64,000 nt of DNA from Argopecten irradians. Taxonomy: Eukaryota > Mollusca > Bivalvia > Pectinida > Pectinidae. Made by a program: the position numbers and the translations under genes. Location: NCBI RefSeq assembly GCF_041381155.1, contig NC_091144.1, positions 3,348,001 to 3,412,000 on the forward strand, read 5' to 3'. This document shows, in pieces, positions 1-12,458 of the stretch. Under the pieces are notes generated by a model, which saw only the letters and a list, made by a program, of their open reading frames with translations, made no database searches and was not told the DNA's origin. Within the stretch, counting starts at the first letter, position 1. Every line of letters starts with the position of its first letter.

Positions 1-3000
1 CCTTCTTTCCTTTCCAATTCTTTGTTCTTTTTTTTATTTTTTTTTCTCTCCCTCCCCTCTCTCTATAAAAAAAATCAAACAATGAAATTATAATGATGAA
101 TGAAAGAATGGCAGAGTGAAAGATGTGCATGGAAGATAACTATATCAATAATTCATGAATATGTGATTAATGTAAAACTGATGTATTGTTTGACAAAAAA
201 TAAAAAATTACAAAAAAAAACAGTATAATGTAACGCTATCTTTTTACGAGTAAAATCCCAAAATTTAGCATGAATAGATCTAGAATCCATGTTTTTATTT
301 CAAACTTCTGCCACAACGATGCAAACACGGCACAGTTTTTGAGTAAAAATAAAATTTGGACGGTTATCAGTTATGTGATATTGGAGTAACAGTACCGAAC
401 TTATACCGAAAATAATATGTATATCTATATTGTTGCCTTTGAAACTTAAACGTTTACTAAAAAGCAGAAATACATCAATGATATTTCTGATATATGTTTC
501 TTAATTACAGTATAAGTGTAGATTTAAATTCATTTTTTCAAAATCATACTAAATTGTTAAAATAGTATATTCATTGTCGATCCTTTTGTATATCATACCG
601 AAATTTAATAGTATGATATTTGAACATTTATCGTATAATTCAAAAAGTAACCACATATAATGTTCAAATGAAAAATGAAGTTACTTGTATACAGGCATTA
701 TAAATAGATATAATATCTTGTACCTTTTCAAAAATGTACTAAGTGATATTAAAATAAGTATATTAACATATATTTAGTGTGATAATGCTGTAACCCTTCT
801 TGTATGACTATACATGTAGATTCAAAACGGTGATAATACATGCTTAGAAGTTTTACTAATACCTTAGAAATTACGGTAGATTGCTATATAGATATGCCAC
901 GATTCCGTGATTACAGTATTAGACTGGAATAATGTTTAAAGTTTAATCTTTAGTTGAAATAGTTCTCAGAACCATTTTTGTTTCTGAATAAGTCAACTTC
1001 CATTATTGTTTTACCTGTGTACGACATATATATATCCTAGGTATAATCAGGGATATTTTATTTCCATTTGCTTTTACATCTTCATTTTAAAAATGGAGGT
1101 GACAATAAAAAATTATGTATTGGTTAAACCTATATGCTGAATTGCATTTTGAAAATAAAAAAACTTGAAAAACCTAAAGCATAGATGTACGGGGTTTCCA
1201 TAATTCAAATCACAATCCAATTAACAGATGTCCTAACCTGATTAACAGTAAGACAAATAGCAAATATCCGATATAGTTATCACAACGGAATTTCCGGTAG
1301 TTGTAATATTTTCCTTGTCCTGGTATAAAATCCAAAGACGTTGATTAGTTGTTCAAATACGAATTTATTAAATCACTTTTCTATGAGTCGGAAGGCGATT
1401 TCCGGAGTGTCCGAAAATCGACCCGTAGAGACCGAGCTCTAGATCCTAACTGATGACAAAATATGAGACATGGAATTAAAAGTACAATTGATACAATGGG
1501 TGACACCTGGCATGTATATGACTCTATTAAGGCTGGTCGGTACTCGGACAGGTGAGATAATTAGCTTATCTATTGTCTGAGTCGTAAGTGTCATAGTACT
1601 AGTAAGACCAGTTTGGATAATTAACTTCAAAGGGTAGATGAGCTATAAAAACACAATGAATAAATTACAATTAACCATATGTTATATATAGAGTAATTAA
1701 CTGAAACAGACGTGAATAGATACATGTACAAAATATAGCTCTAAAATATCGTGTCACAAGAAGAAAATAAAGTTAAGAAAGTTTGTGGAAATCAAATTAA
1801 ATAATACTGAATTAAAATTTTAACCAATGTTCAAAAGATACAAAATGTAGCACTTATATCATAAAATTCTTCATGATATAGTCATCCGAATAGCAAATTG
1901 CCCGCGGCCAGGTAATTACAGGTGAGTTCGATGAATGGCGTTGTGTACAGGTAAACAACATCCTGGTCCAGGTATTACATAACCATCAAACTAAAGGCAT
2001 GGCTAATTATATATCTATATCGGAGTATCTACTCGTATATCGATTAAAAATTGAAAGCGACCGCACGGTCTGAAAAATAGTTTGTTTTGTTTAATATCTC
2101 AATATTTAGATCTTTTATAATATCAAAAATAAATTCTTTCTACCATATGTTGAAACGTTTTACGGTATTGTAATAAATGTATCTCAATTTCTTCGGTTAG
2201 AAACACACAACACAATGTTTGTAATGACCAATCATCGGTGTGTACGTACGTCAATACTTTAATCAAGGATTTCTTAAATTGCTACATGTACGTAAAATTT
2301 CATTTTACAGTCACAAACTTTGTAATTCACAATGTATCAAAGATACAGACTATAGGAAAATATTATCTAATTAAAGCTTATTCGTTGCTGAACTCCTCGA
2401 CAAAAAATCCGAAACTTTTATTTCTGTGTGGATTTTCTTTCATAATTACATGAAGATACCTGCTATTAGAGCATAAATTAGAGTATTTGAAACATCGAAT
2501 TTCACTCTTTTAGTTGTACATTCGAGCCAAAGTTATTGTACGATTAACTTCACTCAAAAGTAATCATAAAAAAATCGTTGATCGGCTTTTCCTGTGACCG
2601 TCGATGTAAGTGATAGCACACCAGTTATAGTACAGCTATAAACCACGGACTATTGTGACGTCACACGGTTTAGAGCTAGAAAATATGCATAATCGGGCGG
2701 CCAGAATTTTGGACCTCGATATCGACTTCTTACGGGTTATTCCGGTCGCGCGCGGCACGGAGAGGTTTCTACACGTGCTAATAAAGCCATTTCCAGCATA
2801 AACTGAAATTATCATTTTTGACTGCACAAATCCTTTAATGAACTTAAGATAATTTGCTTTATCTCAGATGGAGTCGATATAAGTGTTGTATGGGGTCCTT
2901 ATCTTTTACTGAAGAATTGGATGAAACATTTTTTTAATATGTTCTTAACCTAAAATCTGTTTTAATTATGTACATATCACACGAGTGTTAAATATATTTT

Positions 3001-3117
3001 ATTCATAATAAGGTATTCATTCATGATACTCATGCGAATCAACTTGATTAACTCTTTCCATCAAACCCATCTTTATCAACTTATGGAAACAAAAATGTAA
3101 TATCTATAGAACAAAAG
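1..3117. other. AT-rich intergenic DNA, no gene seen
   Basis: No open frame in this stretch looks like a conserved protein or a spliced exon set. It starts with a T-rich and pyrimidine-rich tract and is otherwise AT-rich. A TGACGTCA palindrome (CRE-like) lies near 2656. I cannot tell whether it holds distal regulatory DNA for the galactosyltransferase cluster downstream. Confidence 0.5.
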
Positions 3118-3222
3118 TATTGAATTGGGAAAGAATATTGAATTGAAATAAGAATATTGAATTGAGATAAGAATATTGAATTGAGATAAGAATATTGAAT
3201 CGAGATAAGAATATTGAATTCA
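3118..3222. repeat. 19-bp tandem repeat, about 5 copies
   Basis: The unit GAATATTGAATTGAGATAA recurs about five times head to tail with few mismatches (one copy has AAATAA, another CGAGATAA). It is a simple minisatellite about 0.9 kb upstream of gene A. No coding sense is seen. Confidence 0.85.
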
Positions 3223-4141
3223 CATTTATAAAAGTGTGAGTGGAACAATGACTTACCTTGAGTGTGTTGTGCCTCCGGGGGTTAACAAACGTTTTTATTT
3301 AGATGGACTTATGTTAATGTGTTGACAGTGTCTCCTGTTTGATGTGGCTTTAATGTGATGCCCAGGAGTACATATCTACACGTAAAATCATTGTCTCAAG
3401 ATATACTGTCTACATATGGAAAGCAAGAAGGGCAAGAGATCATGAAAACAATACATTTAGTGGTTCAATTTCGTCTAATTAGCATCAACTGTTTCGAAAT
3501 AAAAATGTGTTCTACAATAAGTTTACAATACATACAATGACATTATGTTCTTAGATAAATACATGTCTTTATGTATCTGACATTAGTCTTCATACTGCAC
3601 TTGTTAAAGAAGATGACGGTATACTGATCTCATTAATGGTTAAACATGATTCCTTTTGTATAAATATCCTAATAATAATATACAGATTATAACCTTTCAA
3701 ACAACACGATATTTACGTAATATGTTATATTCCGAAACACAGTAGTATCATGCACGTATAGAAAGACCACTAAGCCTATAGTAAGATGTATTAAGAATTT
3801 AACTACTTATTTCATTATATAAAGGACATCCCTTTATACTGATTTCACTGTCAGGTTTCCATACATTATAAATACCACGAAAGTAAAACTAACAAGTAAA
3901 CGAACGAAAACGGTTTCCCTGATGCATATATGTCGTTATTTGCAAGGCATAATTCATACAAAGAGGACAGAACTTTACATCGCGACCTGTGATAAACATA
4001 TTAGGAATTCCTTGTACAGTAATGTAGAATAGGATAATGGACATGCTATTTTCGATATTATTCACCTGAGGGATCTTATACAAGACGACACATCCTCCAT
4101 ATGTAGCTGTATATACCGTATTGTTGACATCAGCAGCAGCC
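3223..4141. other. Upstream region of gene A
   Basis: About 0.9 kb of AT-rich DNA lies directly before the gene A start codon and should contain its 5' untranslated region and promoter. I see no certain TATA box or initiator. The codons before the ATG stay open for seven codons with no further in-frame ATG, so the ATG at 4142 is the best start. A minus-strand ORF here (3889-4224) has no recognisable similarity and overlaps exon 1. Confidence 0.4.
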
Positions 4142-6982
4142 ATGAAGAAATGGCAGATGGTTTGGTTCCGTACTCTAACAGTTTTATTTATGGTGTTCTT
4201 AATGTGGTTAAATAATGCGGTCATGTCGAAGAAGAATCAACTATCGAATGTTTATTTCTATAAACAAACAAGAGACATGTATATGGACTTAGTAAACAGT
4301 TACAAACCAGATAGTGAAATAACTTTAAATAACGTGACCCACAAGATGGCGCTGGTGGTACCGTTCAGGCATTGTAAGGACGAACTGAAGGTGTTTGCGC
4401 CTTATATGAGGGTGTTCCTTAATAACCAAAGTATTCCGCACAGAATATATGTTATCAACCAGTTGGACGACTTAAGGTATGCAAAAGGAAAAATGACATA
4501 CACATGTAGTTTATCCATTGCACTAGGCCAAAGTTTGAAGATTTTTTTTTTGTAATGTAATAGGTCATAGATGAAATAATATTTTAATATTTCATCATAA
4601 GATCAATATCGCCGTACATCCGAAAATATAGGACACAGTTTTACCATTCTACTGGCACATATCTAAATCACAGGAAAAAAGAGAAAAATAAATGAATATC
4701 AGAAATCGATGAAACAGTATTTTTCTTTATTACCGGTAACTAGTACAGAAATCTATTAATATGTTGTTATGGGTAACAAAAGTGTAAATTTGCATACAAT
4801 GAGATTTACACCTAACCCAATTTTTCCCAGGTTTAATCGCGCAGCTTTAATTAACATAGGCTTCCTGGAGAGTGATTCAGACTGTGATTATATAGCCATG
4901 CACGATGTCGACCTGCTTCCACTGAATCCCAAGTTAAACTACAGTTTCCCTTCAGCTGAAGGTCCACACCATGTCTCCGCTCCTGGACTCCATCCTAAAT
5001 ATCACTACCAGACATTTATCGGGGGGATTCTTCTGATGAGACGAGAGCATTACAAACAGGTGGATTTTTTAATACTTAGATAAACCGTTCTGATATGTAT
5101 TGAAGTTGCTTCCCTTTAATTCGTTATACGACAATCCATAGAACAAGGGGGGGGGGGGGGGGAGGGGGGGAGGAGGGGGGGGGGTAAATTAAGATAAATC
5201 AGAAAGATGATTTTTCAAGAAGATTGGAAAGAGAGCGATGGAGGGAAACATGTGTAAATCTGGATATGTTATGTGTAATAAATTGTCTGTGGATAATTAG
5301 AGAAGTGACGAAAAGTGTTTGTAAGTGGTGAGTGTCGAATTAAAGCCTTCCTACGAGAGGAAGACTTGCCAAGAAAGCATTTCTACATGTAAGTGATATG
5401 TTGAATTATGTTTTTATAACACAAAAAAGAATTATATCCAGCATTCGAAGTGTTATGTTACGGATAGACGAATGCGAAGGATAAGTGACATAGGTATTGT
5501 TAATATTATGTTTTCAAATTAAAGGTAAATGGGATGTCTAATGAATTCTGGGGATGGGGCGGAGAAGACGACGAGTTTGCACAGCGGATTTTATTTAACG
5601 GATTGAAGGTTAGCATTCATAGTACATATTTATTTATTTATTTACTCTAATTATTATTATTGTGATTTTTTATTTGCAACCTGAATGTTATGGATAGTGA
5701 GCAATAACAGAGGGCTTGATTATAATTGAAGTCCCAATATCTCTATCTGTCTGATTTTTTTTCATGATTTAGAAGAATTTTGAAAAAAAATCCTGTGGTA
5801 AAGCATGAAGAGACAGGACTAAATCGAAGAAAGATTCAGAAACTTTTGATACAAAATTTAATAAATAATGAACATCGCTAAGTGGGTTCCATTTTCCCAA
5901 CAAGTCGAAGTTAACCGACATTGTAACCCATGTGACTACCGTACTTACGTAACGTCAGTTCCAAACTCTTCCAAAAACGCGTTATGAACTTTCCGACTGC
6001 TGTTCGGCAACAATCGTAACTTCTATGGCGACCAGTTTAAAATTAAGGCGTGTCTACAAGTGTCGACTTTCTACAACTACAGTACCAAAGTTATTAAGAA
6101 ATCATTATACGCATTCTTAATTCTACAAATGCTAACAATATTGGGGTGTGGCTTTAACATAAATCGGCCAATAATTTATTTCCCAGGTAACACACCCACA
6201 AGGTATAAGTACAGGTATACTTCACACCTTCCGCCATATCCATAACGACACAACTCGACCGAGGGATCAGGAACAGTATCAGAAAAATGTAAGGATACGA
6301 TTTAACATAAAAAGTCCAAAAATCAAACTTATTTAGACAATAAACATCTTCTCTAAGCGTCTATTTTTGCTGCCATGAATCTACATATATTTGTGATTTG
6401 TTTCCAGTATTATGGAGGATTGTATTTGTATTGAATCATTTGCTATGAGTAGCTAAACGGTCTTCAAAGGACAACTTTCCTCCCTGTATGTTGTGTAAAT
6501 ACACATGGCGATGTTTGTTATGGCCTCATATTATAGCAGTAAGAAACTCACGTTTTAAAGTGTGATCTCACTGTAACGAACCACCTCTTACTCCATTGTA
6601 TTGCATCTAAGTTTCCAACGATCAATTGTCTGTGTACCGAGTTCTAAGTAGGATTACTAACCACTCAATGTAGACTGTAATGAAGTTAGAATTGTTTTTA
6701 AATATGATTTATAAGTTGCAATATACAGGGATCAGATTTCAATAATGGATTAAAGTATTTGGTTTCGTTATTTAACTTGATTTAACAATCTCTGGATTTC
6801 AGATTGGACGGCTACCCCGTCTGTCTTCAGGGATAGATGATATACAATATACCTTAGTGAGCCGAAACGTCACTCTGATAAACGACACCCCTGTAACGTT
6901 CATCAACGTACATCTATCATGTGACGTAGAAAGGACACCATGGTGTCTACAAGGAAAATCTGGAAATGTGCGTGTGCCTTGA
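4142..6982 (+). CDS. B4GALT7-like: Gene A: B4GALT7-like galactosyltransferase, five exons
   Basis: Exons are 4142-4476, 4831-5059, 5525-5608, 6187-6288 and 6803-6982. Every junction is GT-AG, phases agree, and they join into 309 residues (human B4GALT7 has 327). The family transfers galactose from UDP-galactose to xylose on proteoglycan core proteins, in the Golgi. Visible in order: a type II membrane anchor (about residues 8-23), a short stem with sequon N64, the donor-site VPFR segment near 73-76, [14 protein letters not shown] from 113, the metal-binding DVD at 137-139, a GGILL stretch, [17 protein letters not shown] around 190-206, and a C-terminal Cys pair ending in TPWC. Exon 4 is short and easily missed; it aligns with the family's GITTGYKTFRH region as [12 protein letters not shown]. 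The start is the first ATG ahead of the anchor. A possible AATAAA lies at 7334. All expected motifs are present, so it is probably active; substrate is inferred from family. Confidence 0.9.
5147..5184 (+). repeat. Poly(G) tract in gene A intron 2
   Basis: The tract reads G16-A-G7-A-GG-A-G10 and starts 88 bp after the exon 2 splice donor. Runs of this kind can form G-quadruplexes in DNA or in the nascent transcript. The duplicated unit has the same tract with the first run shortened to 12. Confidence 0.9.
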
Positions 6983-8279
6983 AAACATAGAACATCTCAG
7001 TAGTGTAAAGTTCCGAACGGTATAAATAGAACCACTATAATGAATGTATTGCTGTAAGAATTGTTGGGTTGTAGATTTCGTGCATGCATTGCTGTGCCTA
7101 TAACAGAAACCGCATATGAGAAGATGTATGGAAACAGAAACATACATACATAGAGATTGGCAACTCCGCCATTTTTACGATCGACAGATGTACCTCTGTA
7201 TGTCCTTAGTTTTTTTCATCTAGATAAACTCTTAAATAGTTAAATAGAGCAGAATAACTTTAATATATTATAACTTCAGTAATTTTCAGAATGTTTGAGT
7301 TCGAGTTTGGAATAATATTTTAACTTATATATTAATAAAACAAAATGCACTTCCGGTTTTCGAAAAACCAGGAAAAATTGCTTATTTTCATGCTTTCAAA
7401 TATATTAAACAACACCGATTGGGAAAACTGATCTCAGCAAACCATTATATAATGCTAAACTTTGTGTTGATGCCAAAATATCATGTTTAAAATAATACAC
7501 TTAAAAGTAGTTTTGCCAAGGGAAAATGCCTATTAACCGGAGATCCATCTGCCTGTCAACAAAGAAGGAATTTCAAATCTCTATGTATATATATGTTTCT
7601 GATGGAATGAATATGTACACTAAATATTTGTATCTGTTTTGTTTGTTTTTGGCATGCCTATTCATTTTTACATGGTAACATTCAATCTAAATCATACTCA
7701 TGTGTGACGCATAGAAAATTAGAAATTGACATTGAACGTATACCAGAATATGAATCTTAATAAACACAAATTGACGTTAAAATATCTGCCAATGATTGCA
7801 TTAATGTTTTATCAGTATTCTTTTTGCATGCAAAAAATCTAATCTCGTCCACTTGCATCATATATGTTGTTACATTTTTATATAAATTACAAAGAATACG
7901 TAGACAGTACATTTTGACTGGCGAATCGATGAGACAAGAAAGATAACCTTTACGCCAAATCGTTCCAATGCCTATGTATTCTCTATCACCACTTTATAAC
8001 CTCATTTAAGCACAATTCAAAATGAAGCCGTGGCATTTTCACTTGTGACCGAAAGAATTGATAATATTTCTAAATCCAGAAGCTATATAGTGCAACACTT
8101 GAAAAAGGTCACAAATAAAAAAGATATAGCATAGTATATCGACATCTACTTGGAGCATTAAGCGTATAGTTCAGACTAGGCATAATTGTTCCAAAGGGAA
8201 CATAATTTACAATTTGTGTAGTGTACTCCGTCTCTACTCCAGCTTTTCGATTACATTGCATTTTTCAAGATTTGTTCAG
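6983..8279. other. 3' flank of gene A, no gene seen
   Basis: AT-rich DNA follows the gene A stop codon. It contains a candidate polyadenylation signal at 7334-7339. Small ORFs here are repeated in unit 2 (about 16381-17700), where single-base indels change their reading frame. That argues against their being coding. Confidence 0.4.
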
Positions 8280-8712
8280 GACGGCCTCCGGTGTAAGCGG
8301 TGTGTATGGAGTGATTATGAGTGGTGAGTGTTTTGAAGTTTGTCGGCGAAGATACCTACAGGTAGGACGTCGGATTTGTACCTGTTTTCCCTATAGCATG
8401 ATCGTAAAAGACGACTAAATAAAGGATCTTCTTTTTCCTTTCTTCCTAACTGACTTTATTTTTCCTATCGTCTCCCTTGACAACGTTTCACTTTTGGGCT
8501 TCAGTAGAGCGCTCGCCCCTGTGAGGAAGGCTTTGGATTTCTGTCCCCTGGTCAAGACACACCATAGTCTATAAAATGGTAGTTTCTGCTAAAATTTAGC
8601 GCTCAGCATACAGGGAGAAGCACGACTGGTTCGCTCGTTGTCAGTATATTGTGACCGGGTGGGGTGTGTTGCTTGGTGTCTTCGGCAGCATGTTTCAGTG
8701 ATATATTACTAT
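8280..8712 (+). mobile_element. SINE-like element with tRNA-like part
   Basis: The element has two parts. The first (about 8280-8490) contains CCCTATAGCATGATCGTAAA, which resembles a dispersed repeat I recall from bivalve sequences. The second starts near 8494 with a tRNA-like head (GGGCTTCAGTAGAGCGCTCG, like a pol III A box) and ends in a conserved-looking tail (GTGACCGGGTGGGGTGTG, then CTTCGGCAGCATG). The B box is degenerate, so the copy is probably inactive. The family assignment is from memory, not from a search. Confidence 0.6.
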
Positions 8713-9207
8713 TTACTTCCGATATTATAGCCTCGAGTCATTAAACTCAGCATCCCAACACATACGGATAAATCCGGTATGTATTATCCACTGGGAATAA
8801 TCTTAATATTCTAGAACCATACACCTATGTTATATGTGTAAATTCAAGGGTCGAATTACCAAGTAATAAACAATAAGCTGGAATAATGCTTCATTTGACC
8901 AAATGTCAAACTTGATGAAAGTACAATCTGAGTAATGACATTATATGTATACTGATACGAAGTGGTGAACATATACCAGTGATCAATCTCACAGTGTGGT
9001 AAGATATACACGCATACCGGAGGATAATGATTAACGCTACACCATTCATTAATACACATTCGTTACATGTAACAGAAATACATGTATATAGGAATATGTA
9101 AAACGTGAGCTTATTTATGGTTTTCTGTTTTAGTTGGTTCAACACATTAACAATAGTACTATATCTATATGCTAAAGAATAGAATCGGTCCCTAGAATTC
9201 AGATATG

Positions 9208-9678
9208 TGATTCATGTGATTTTTCCAGATTTTAAGGTCAATGATGGCATGGAATATACCTATGGAAACTAACATGGGAAATAAACTGAAAGCAAATCAT
9301 AAAATAAAATACAAATAGTAAGTAAACAACAACTAATGACAGGCCTTTAATTTGACCTTTCCTTCAAAACAATTTTATATTGATCCCATTTTTGGCGGTT
9401 TTCATGGGCATGCTTATCTTCAAATGATCTTTGAGCAAAAACAACATCAAGAAACTACATCATCATATGTAGACATCTGTAGACAGCTATGTTTCTTTGA
9501 AAGAATTCCTATTTACATCAACTTTATGACATTGAGAAGCACGTGGTTTATTGATTAACTACTTTCATCATCAATAACAATCTCAAATTCATAAATTACA
9601 AAAAACAAACTGATTAGATTTACCTTATATTAATCAAAATAAAGTTTAGTTGATTTCTTGTAACATGACTTTCAGGCG
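9208..9678. other. 471-bp segment present only in unit 1
   Basis: Unit 2 jumps from the equivalent of 9207 to that of 9679 (near 18623-18640), with a short stretch of unrelated bases at the join. The segment is AT-rich and includes one 68-codon open frame with no recognised similarity. It is either a deletion in unit 2 or an insertion in unit 1. I saw no flanking target duplication, so deletion seems more likely. Confidence 0.8.
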
Positions 9679-10643
9679 TTGAAGAGAACAACCAACTAAA
9701 TAATTTTACATAGACCACACTGTTAATGTGTGTTAAAGTTTGTAATGAATTATTAAAGCAAAGGAATATAAGTTAGCTATTGTGTTCTATAATTATATAA
9801 TTAAAGTCTAGATTCTCATATAACACTAGATAGAAAAAAAAGTTTGGGTCCTTCAGCTCAAACGCCAACCAGGGTAGCTATATTGAAATCAGGCGCATTT
9901 TGCACTGAAAAATCCTGAAAATCTAATGTATATCAAAATTGATATTTTGAACCTGAATCTCAATCTGAATTTCCAAATTAAAACCATGGTTATCTAGGAA
10001 TAATTACCTGTCAGAAAACATTTTTACTTTTTAAATTCATTATTAGCCAGCCAATCAGCAGCCAGGTTACAATTCTATCCTTGACTCAATCTTGTATGCA
10101 CAGCGGCCATTTCGAAGGTCATTTTTTTCATTTAGTTGGTTGTTCCCTATGAATGACCATTTTTTTAAAATGATAAGACACATTTATGTCTACCAGGGCT
10201 ACCTCTATTGCAGCATTAAATCTGTTAGAAGTGATCAGGTTTTTATCAGCATGCTAACGACGTGTCATTGTTGACGGTGTCAGTTAACGTTACTACATAC
10301 ATATAACGTTACATTACAGACTTACAGTACGGCTACTTTAATGCCCCGTATTTGTATTAACGATGAACAATAAAATATATAAGCTGTAATGTTCGGTAAG
10401 GAGTTGAACGGTACGTTTAAGGTTCCAGTACCCAACAAGCGTTATCCCTTCCTATACATGCCCCTGTGTCTGTCTGTTGTCATTGAGTTGCCTCGAATGC
10501 TCAGTCTAGAAATATTTCGAATGCCATTGCGTACGTTCGATTGGCGCGCTTTTAATATTAGCCCAGTTTTTCTCGTGTTGGCCCAGTTTGCCCAGTTTTG
10601 CTATGATATTTGCAGGACAGTTTTCTCATAGTGCTATTAATAT

Positions 10644-11110
10644 GAAAGGTTTTATGGTGAAAGTATATGTGATATTTTTCACCCGAGTGCACATATCACT
10701 TTTGATATTTTCACTCAATATTGACCAATTAGAACACAGTATTTACAGTGTGTCGTTTTGGCGAGAATACGATTTTAAAAAAAATATAAAACCAAAAATA
10801 TAATATTACGTGAATCTTTCCTATGATACTTCATTATCAATTGTTGGAGTATAAACGTGTTGCATTAGATTATCTTGGAAGTTGTGTTAATTCGAAATTT
10901 ATTCCGTATGCGTGGAACTAAATAAGACAATTGCGCCTGATTGAAATAAATCTACTGGTGTCAGTTTAGACCTAGACTAGAGACACGAGAATGTAAATTT
11001 TGTCATAAATAGAATATCCCTTGCTATACACACGTGAACTATATCAAAGTTTCCACCTCACTCGATGAAATATAACTGTTATCTATCAAGAAACCAGGAA
11101 TATCCTCTAT
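10644..11110. repeat. Fragments of dispersed hairpin repeat, unit 1
   Basis: Two pieces resemble the element at 38024-38830. Positions 10644-10750 match 38697-38795 in reverse complement (the AATTGGTCA...GAGTGAAAATAT region). Positions 11048-11110 match 38070-38130 in direct orientation (AAGTTTCCACCTCACTCGAT). The sequence between them is AT-rich and unassigned. It looks like a decayed nonautonomous element. Confidence 0.55.
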
Positions 11111-11198
11111 ATATAAATCTGGCCAGGCCTGCCTTCCCTACAGACTGTCACCAATAACATATGCGACACTCTCATAAATATATCCACTTAAACTTACA

Positions 11199-12179
11199 TG
11201 GATCAGAAGAATTTATCAGAGTAATGAGAAATGGCAGATTTTACTTAAAACTTATATTGACACAGATCTTCTTGCACATTGTGGCTCGGAATATATTAAG
11301 ATATGTATAAATAAATCTAAAAATAAATTCTGGATTGATGTATTCAAATCTTGGTATTTATTAAATTCAAAATACCTTGAGAATGTTCTGGAGAAAAACA
11401 TTTTGAAAGCTCCTATTTGGTGCAATAGTAAAATCAAGGTAGGAGGGAGATCCGTCTATTATAAACATTATTACCAGAAAAGCATTTTTGTTATAAATGA
11501 CATAAAATAATAAAGGAGAGTGACAAATTATTGTTTTACACATTTGAGGAATTCATTAGAATATATCGAGTAAACACAAATTTTCTACAGTATCAAGGTC
11601 TTGTCGCAGCGGTCAGAACTTTTATTGCATCATGCAATACACACATACACAACATTTTTTATCCCTACATACCTCTCAATTTACAGATTTTTCTTAGGGA
11701 TTATAAGGGTTCAAAAATTTTCTACAATATTTTTGTTAAATCTGATATAATACCATCCGGCACCAGAAAGTGGAATGCTACATTTGACAACATAGACAAA
11801 GTGACCTGGTGTAAAATACATCAATTGCCCTTTTGTATAACAACTAATTCAAAGCTTCAGTGGTTCCAATATATAGTAAATCATCACATTCTTACAACTA
11901 ACTCATTTTTATCCAAAATTGGATTAGTTGTCTCCCCTCTATGTACATTTTGTAACTCTGAACCATCTTGTAGGTGTATGAAAGTAGGTGGGCATGCATG
12001 CATGAATTTGTACAGATGGGTATATGGTCCTACTTGTTAATGTAATACCTATTGTGTGAATCAGATGGGTAAGTGAATTTCTTGTATATATAAAAATGAG
12101 AGTTAACGAGTTGATAGTTATGATAATTTGTAAATTGCAATGATGAAAAACCTGAATAAAAATAAAATTATAAAAAAAT
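11199..12179 (+). pseudogene. Truncated LINE ORF2 C-terminal remnant, unit 1
   Basis: Reading from 11199 gives about 103 codons typical of the region after the reverse transcriptase in non-LTR elements (WIRRIYQ, KFWIDVFKSW, then PIWCNSKIKVGGRSVYYKHY). This ends in two consecutive stops at 11508-11513. A frame change leads into a 169-codon frame at 11531-12040 containing KLQWFQYIVNHHIL and a Cys motif (PLCTFCNSEP). The 3' end (about 12060-12179) is A-rich with AATAAA-like steps, as LINE tails are. The element is 5' truncated and broken, so it is not active. The clade is not decided (CR1/L2-like is a guess). Confidence 0.7.
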
Positions 12180-12458
12180 ATATATCCCTTTGGGGCGACT
12201 GTGGTCATGTCGGGTGAATGAACACTTAGTGGTTCATTTGGAAATAAACAGATGGAAATCGTTCTGATATCAGGTAGGAGATCATCTATTTTCATATCGC
12301 TACTTTTAAATAATTTCATTCCTCTCTATAAAATGAAATAACATTATGGTTCACAACGAAATTTCAAAATTAACAAAAAAAATCAATAATATTTATATAC
12401 GTAGACATCCATTTTTTTCTACATTTAACAAGTATTTCTATCATATTCCCACAGACAA

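Noticed and set aside
2667..2690. GTTTAGAGCTAGAAAATA resembles a guide-RNA scaffold start
   Set aside because: The match is short and imperfect, and the rest of the scaffold is absent. Treated as chance.
6060..6245. 61-codon ORF, repeated at 15458-15643
   Set aside because: It overlaps exon 4 of gene A and of the chimera in the wrong frame; the exon frame gives the family motif.
6947..7147. 66-codon minus-strand ORF, repeated at 16345-16545
   Set aside because: It overlaps the last exon antisense and persists only because the duplication is recent.
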